Shown here piece by piece: positions 32,558-34,484 of a stretch of DNA of 34,484 nucleotides. The stretch's first letter is position 1, and each line of letters starts with the position of its first letter. Below the pieces are notes generated by a model. That model saw nothing but the letters and a program-made list of their open reading frames with translations. It ran no database searches and was not told the origin of the DNA. This DNA is from Streptomyces sp. T39 (GTDB lineage: Bacteria > Actinomycetota > Actinomycetes > Streptomycetales > Streptomycetaceae), in assembly GCF_008042045.1 (NCBI RefSeq), contig NZ_RDBP01000012.1:2229314-2263797 (forward strand), given 5' to 3'. The translations under genes and the position numbers were made by a program.

Positions 32558-34325
32558 CGGTGCCCAGGGCCTGGATGTCGATCAGGTTGAACGCCTGGTG
32601 GACGTAGACGTTGGTCAGCCGCGGGTTGCGGTAGCCGACCGTCTTGTCCGCGACGATGGGCAGGTAGTACGCCCCGTCGGTGACCCGGTGGTTGATCTCC
32701 TGGTAGATCCGGCCCGCCTCGGCACGGTCGGTCTCGGCCGCCGCCTTGTCGAACAGCTCGTCGATCCGGGGGTCCTCGATCTGGGCGTAGTTGGAGTTGC
32801 CGCTCGGCCGCAGATGGCGGCTGTCGGCCAGGGGCTGGAGGAAGCCCGCGCCCGTCGGGTAGTCGGCGCCCCAGCCCAGCACCAGCACGCCGATGTTCTT
32901 CTGCTTCAGCGTGGACGGCGAGCCGATCGCGCTGTAATAGGCCCCGAAGTCCTCGAACTGCTCGACCTCCAGGGTGATGCCGGCGGCCTTCAGCTGGTTC
33001 TTCAGCGCGGCCGCCACGGTCACGTCCTTGACGTTCCCGCTGCGTACGGCGGCCTTCACGGTGAAGCCGTCGGGCTTGCCGCACGCCTTCAGCGCCTCCG
33101 CGGCCTTCTCGAGCTGCGGTTTGCCCTCGGCCACGCCGAACGGGTCGTACGCATCCGCGCCCAGCAGCGTCGGCGGCAGCGTGTTGCCGTGCAGCGAGCC
33201 GAACGAGGGGCCGCCGCGCGCCGACCGCAGACCGTCGGTCCCGGTCGCGTACACCACGGCCTTGCGGCAGTCGGCGTTGTTCAGCGGGGCGGTCTTCGAG
33301 ATCATCGTGACCATGCGGAGATAGCCGCTGTGCGGGTTGTCCGCGTCGGCCTTCAGCTTCTCGTCGCCGAGGACCTTGATGACCGACTGCTGGGAGAGCC
33401 CGGTCTGCGAGGCGTCGAGGTCGGCGTCGCCCGCGAGCAGCAGCGCGTCGGCCGCCTCGGAGTCGGCGGCGACGGTCAGCTCCACCCGGTCCGGCAGCGC
33501 CTTGCGCAGCGGGTCGGTGGCGGCGCTCCAGTTCTCGTTGCGGACGAGGACGAGCCGCTGCCCGGGCTCGTACGTGTCGAAGCGGTACGGGCCCGAGGAG
33601 ACGGGCTTGGTCCCGTACTCCCCCCTGGTGTCCTTCGCCCGGGGGACGGGTGCCGTCGTGCCCAGGGTGAGCAGATAGGGGAACTGGGAGTCGGCCTCGG
33701 CCAGCTTGAAGACGATGGTGCGGTCGTCCGGGGTCTCGACCGACTTCAGCCCCGCCGCACCGCCCTTGAAGGGGCCCTTGTAGCCCTGCCCCTGGTCCAG
33801 CTTCTCGACGAGGTAGGTCGGACCGCCGCTGACGACGTCCTGGGCGAAGGTCCGCTCGATGCCGTACTTGACGTCGGCGGAGGTGATCGGGGAGCCGTCC
33901 TCGAAGGTCAGACCGGACCGCAGGGTGAGCTTGTAGGTCCGGCCGTCGGACGACACCTCGGGCTGTGACGCGGCAAGGTCGGGGACGAGTTCGAGCCCCT
34001 TGCCGCCCGGCTCGGGGGCGTAGGTCAGCAGCGTGCGGGTGTACAGGCGCTGCATGTTCCAGACCCACCCGTAGTAGGAGCGGGCCGGATCCCAGGAGTC
34101 CGCGTCCGACGAGCTCACCAGCTTGAGCGTGCCGCCCTTCGTGTCGGACGCGTTGACGACGTTGCCGACGGCGGCGTCGAAGCCCTTGGCCGGGGAAGCG
34201 GACCCGTCCTTCCCCTGGCCCTGCCCCTGGTTCTGTTCCTTCTTGTCGTCGCCCCCCATCTTCAGGATCACGCCGGTCACGCCGCCGCCGGCGACCAGGG
34301 CCACGGTGAGGGCGATCGCCGCGAT
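32547..34325 (-). CDS. ABC transporter family 5 solute-binding protein, 5' end lost at the window edge
   Basis: About 592 residues of an extracytoplasmic substrate-binding protein of the DppA/OppA class, probably for peptides. Reading inward from 34325 it begins RRIAAIALTVALVAGGGVTG, a hydrophobic export segment whose start codon is missing; a GTG at 34304 gives an internal start but would cut that segment. After a Gln/Gly-rich linker (KKEQNQGQGQGK), family features follow: GGTLKLVSSSDADSWDPAR, PDLAASQPEVSSDGRTYKL, LRSGLTFEDGSPITSADV and VSSGPYRFDTY, then a second lobe ending ALGTGGS. No lipobox cysteine is seen in what remains. Upstream of 34325 the sequence turns back on itself, so the true start and the rest of any transporter operon are absent. 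The stop lies in the last copy of the tandem repeat. Confidence 0.85.
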   Translation of the reverse strand: MAAIALTVALVAGGGVTGVILKMGGDDKKEQNQGQGQGKDGSASPAKGFDAAVGNVVNASDTKGGTLKLVSSSDADSWDPARSYYGWVWNMQRLYTRTLLTYAPEPGGKGLELVPDLAASQPEVSSDGRTYKLTLRSGLTFEDGSPITSADVKYGIERTFAQDVVSGGPTYLVEKLDQGQGYKGPFKGGAAGLKSVETPDDRTIVFKLAEADSQFPYLLTLGTTAPVPRAKDTRGEYGTKPVSSGPYRFDTYEPGQRLVLVRNENWSAATDPLRKALPDRVELTVAADSEAADALLLAGDADLDASQTGLSQQSVIKVLGDEKLKADADNPHSGYLRMVTMISKTAPLNNADCRKAVVYATGTDGLRSARGGPSFGSLHGNTLPPTLLGADAYDPFGVAEGKPQLEKAAEALKACGKPDGFTVKAAVRSGNVKDVTVAAALKNQLKAAGITLEVEQFEDFGAYYSAIGSPSTLKQKNIGVLVLGWGADYPTGAGFLQPLADSRHLRPSGNSNYAQIEDPRIDELFDKAAAETDRAEAGRIYQEINHRVTDGAYYLPIVADKTVGYRNPRLTNVYVHQAFNLIDIQALGTGGS

Positions 34326-34484
34326 GCGGCGGCGTGACCGGCGTGATCCTGAAGATGGGGGGCGACGACAAGAAGGAACAGAACCAGGGGCAGGGCCCAG
34401 GGGAGGACGGGTCCGCTTCCCCGGCCAAGGGCTTCGACGCCGCCGGTCGGCAACGTCGTCAACGCGTCCGACACGAAGGGCGGC
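34131..34484. repeat. Terminal fold-back: imperfect inverted repeat of about 155 bp ending at the window end
   Basis: The segment 34131-34288 reappears in reverse complement at 34326-34484, with a 37-base loop, and runs to the last base of the window. Inside the arms the differences are single-base indels only: the right arm has one extra C in its GGGCCC run, one missing A in its GGGGAGG run, and one extra G in its GCCGGTC. The left arm keeps the solute-binding protein frame open, so the right arm carries the errors. This is the pattern expected of a fold-back read or template-switch artefact at a contig end. Confidence 0.93.

Noticed and set aside
29944..34428. A 1494-codon open frame on the minus strand
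   Set aside because: It runs antisense to the oxidase gene and out of frame through the solute-binding protein gene. The product is a low-complexity Gly/Arg/Val/Asp string with no domain, as expected of antisense frames in high-GC DNA.
34277..34474. A 65-codon minus-strand frame with a hydrophobic stretch at the window end
   Set aside because: It exists only because of the terminal fold-back and its indels.

Overview
The window is high-GC actinobacterial DNA, almost certainly Streptomyces or a close relative. Codon third positions are nearly all G/C, GTG and TTG starts are common, and the run adenylate cyclase, enoyl-CoA hydratase, GAF-GGDEF protein, hutH, L,D-transpeptidase lipoprotein, msrA, metB, threonine dehydratase, drug-type ABC exporter, greA, DUF4307 protein and mca matches, from memory, the chromosomal core around SCO4928-SCO4968 of S. 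coelicolor. No rRNA, tRNA, CRISPR array, prophage or insertion sequence was recognised.

Layout. 1-5400: nucleotide signalling and catabolism (class III adenylate cyclase, enoyl-CoA hydratase, GAF-GGDEF diguanylate cyclase, histidine ammonia-lyase). 5600-8120: envelope genes (small LAETG-type sortase substrate, acidic protein, L,D-transpeptidase lipoprotein with a structured leader and a strong terminator). 8185-12360: double-GNAT protein without a proper 3' end, MsrA, an uncharacterised membrane-anchored protein and cystathionine gamma-synthase. 12360-15390: DUF1059 protein, a small ECF-like sigma factor coupled to a one-TM protein, and a MarR regulator divergent from threonine dehydratase. 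15490-18100: ABC exporter pair with a palindrome inside its promoter, converging on greA through a shared terminator. 18300-20820: DUF4307 protein divergent from mca, a small membrane protein, and a hypothetical gene. 20900-25460: a STAND ATPase/TPR protein and a badly disrupted thioredoxin-domain (YyaL/DUF255) gene. 25490-32400: a translationally coupled trio of membrane glycosyltransferases followed by a secreted galactose-oxidase-like copper radical enzyme. 32547 to the end: a family 5 extracellular solute-binding protein cut off at the window edge.

How genes work together. The most coherent candidate system is the last complete block: a processive-type GT2 synthase, a GT39/PMT-like glycosyltransferase and a polyprenyl-phosphate GT2 fused to GtrA overlap by 4 bp each and are followed by a copper radical oxidase with all expected ligands. 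The logic resembles the CslA/GlxA hyphal-tip glycan system of Streptomyces, but the enzymes are different, so it may make and oxidise another surface glycan. This is inference.

Sequence quality. Three fold-back inverted repeats are present: 112 bp perfect at 2337-2589, 299 bp perfect at 23697-24531, and about 155 bp ending exactly at the window end with homopolymer-indel differences only. The second sits on a gene that has lost two internal segments, and the third truncates a gene. The GNAT gene also runs without a stop into the antisense of msrA. The simplest reading is that this is a draft contig with chimeric or fold-back joins; features touching those points should be read cautiously.
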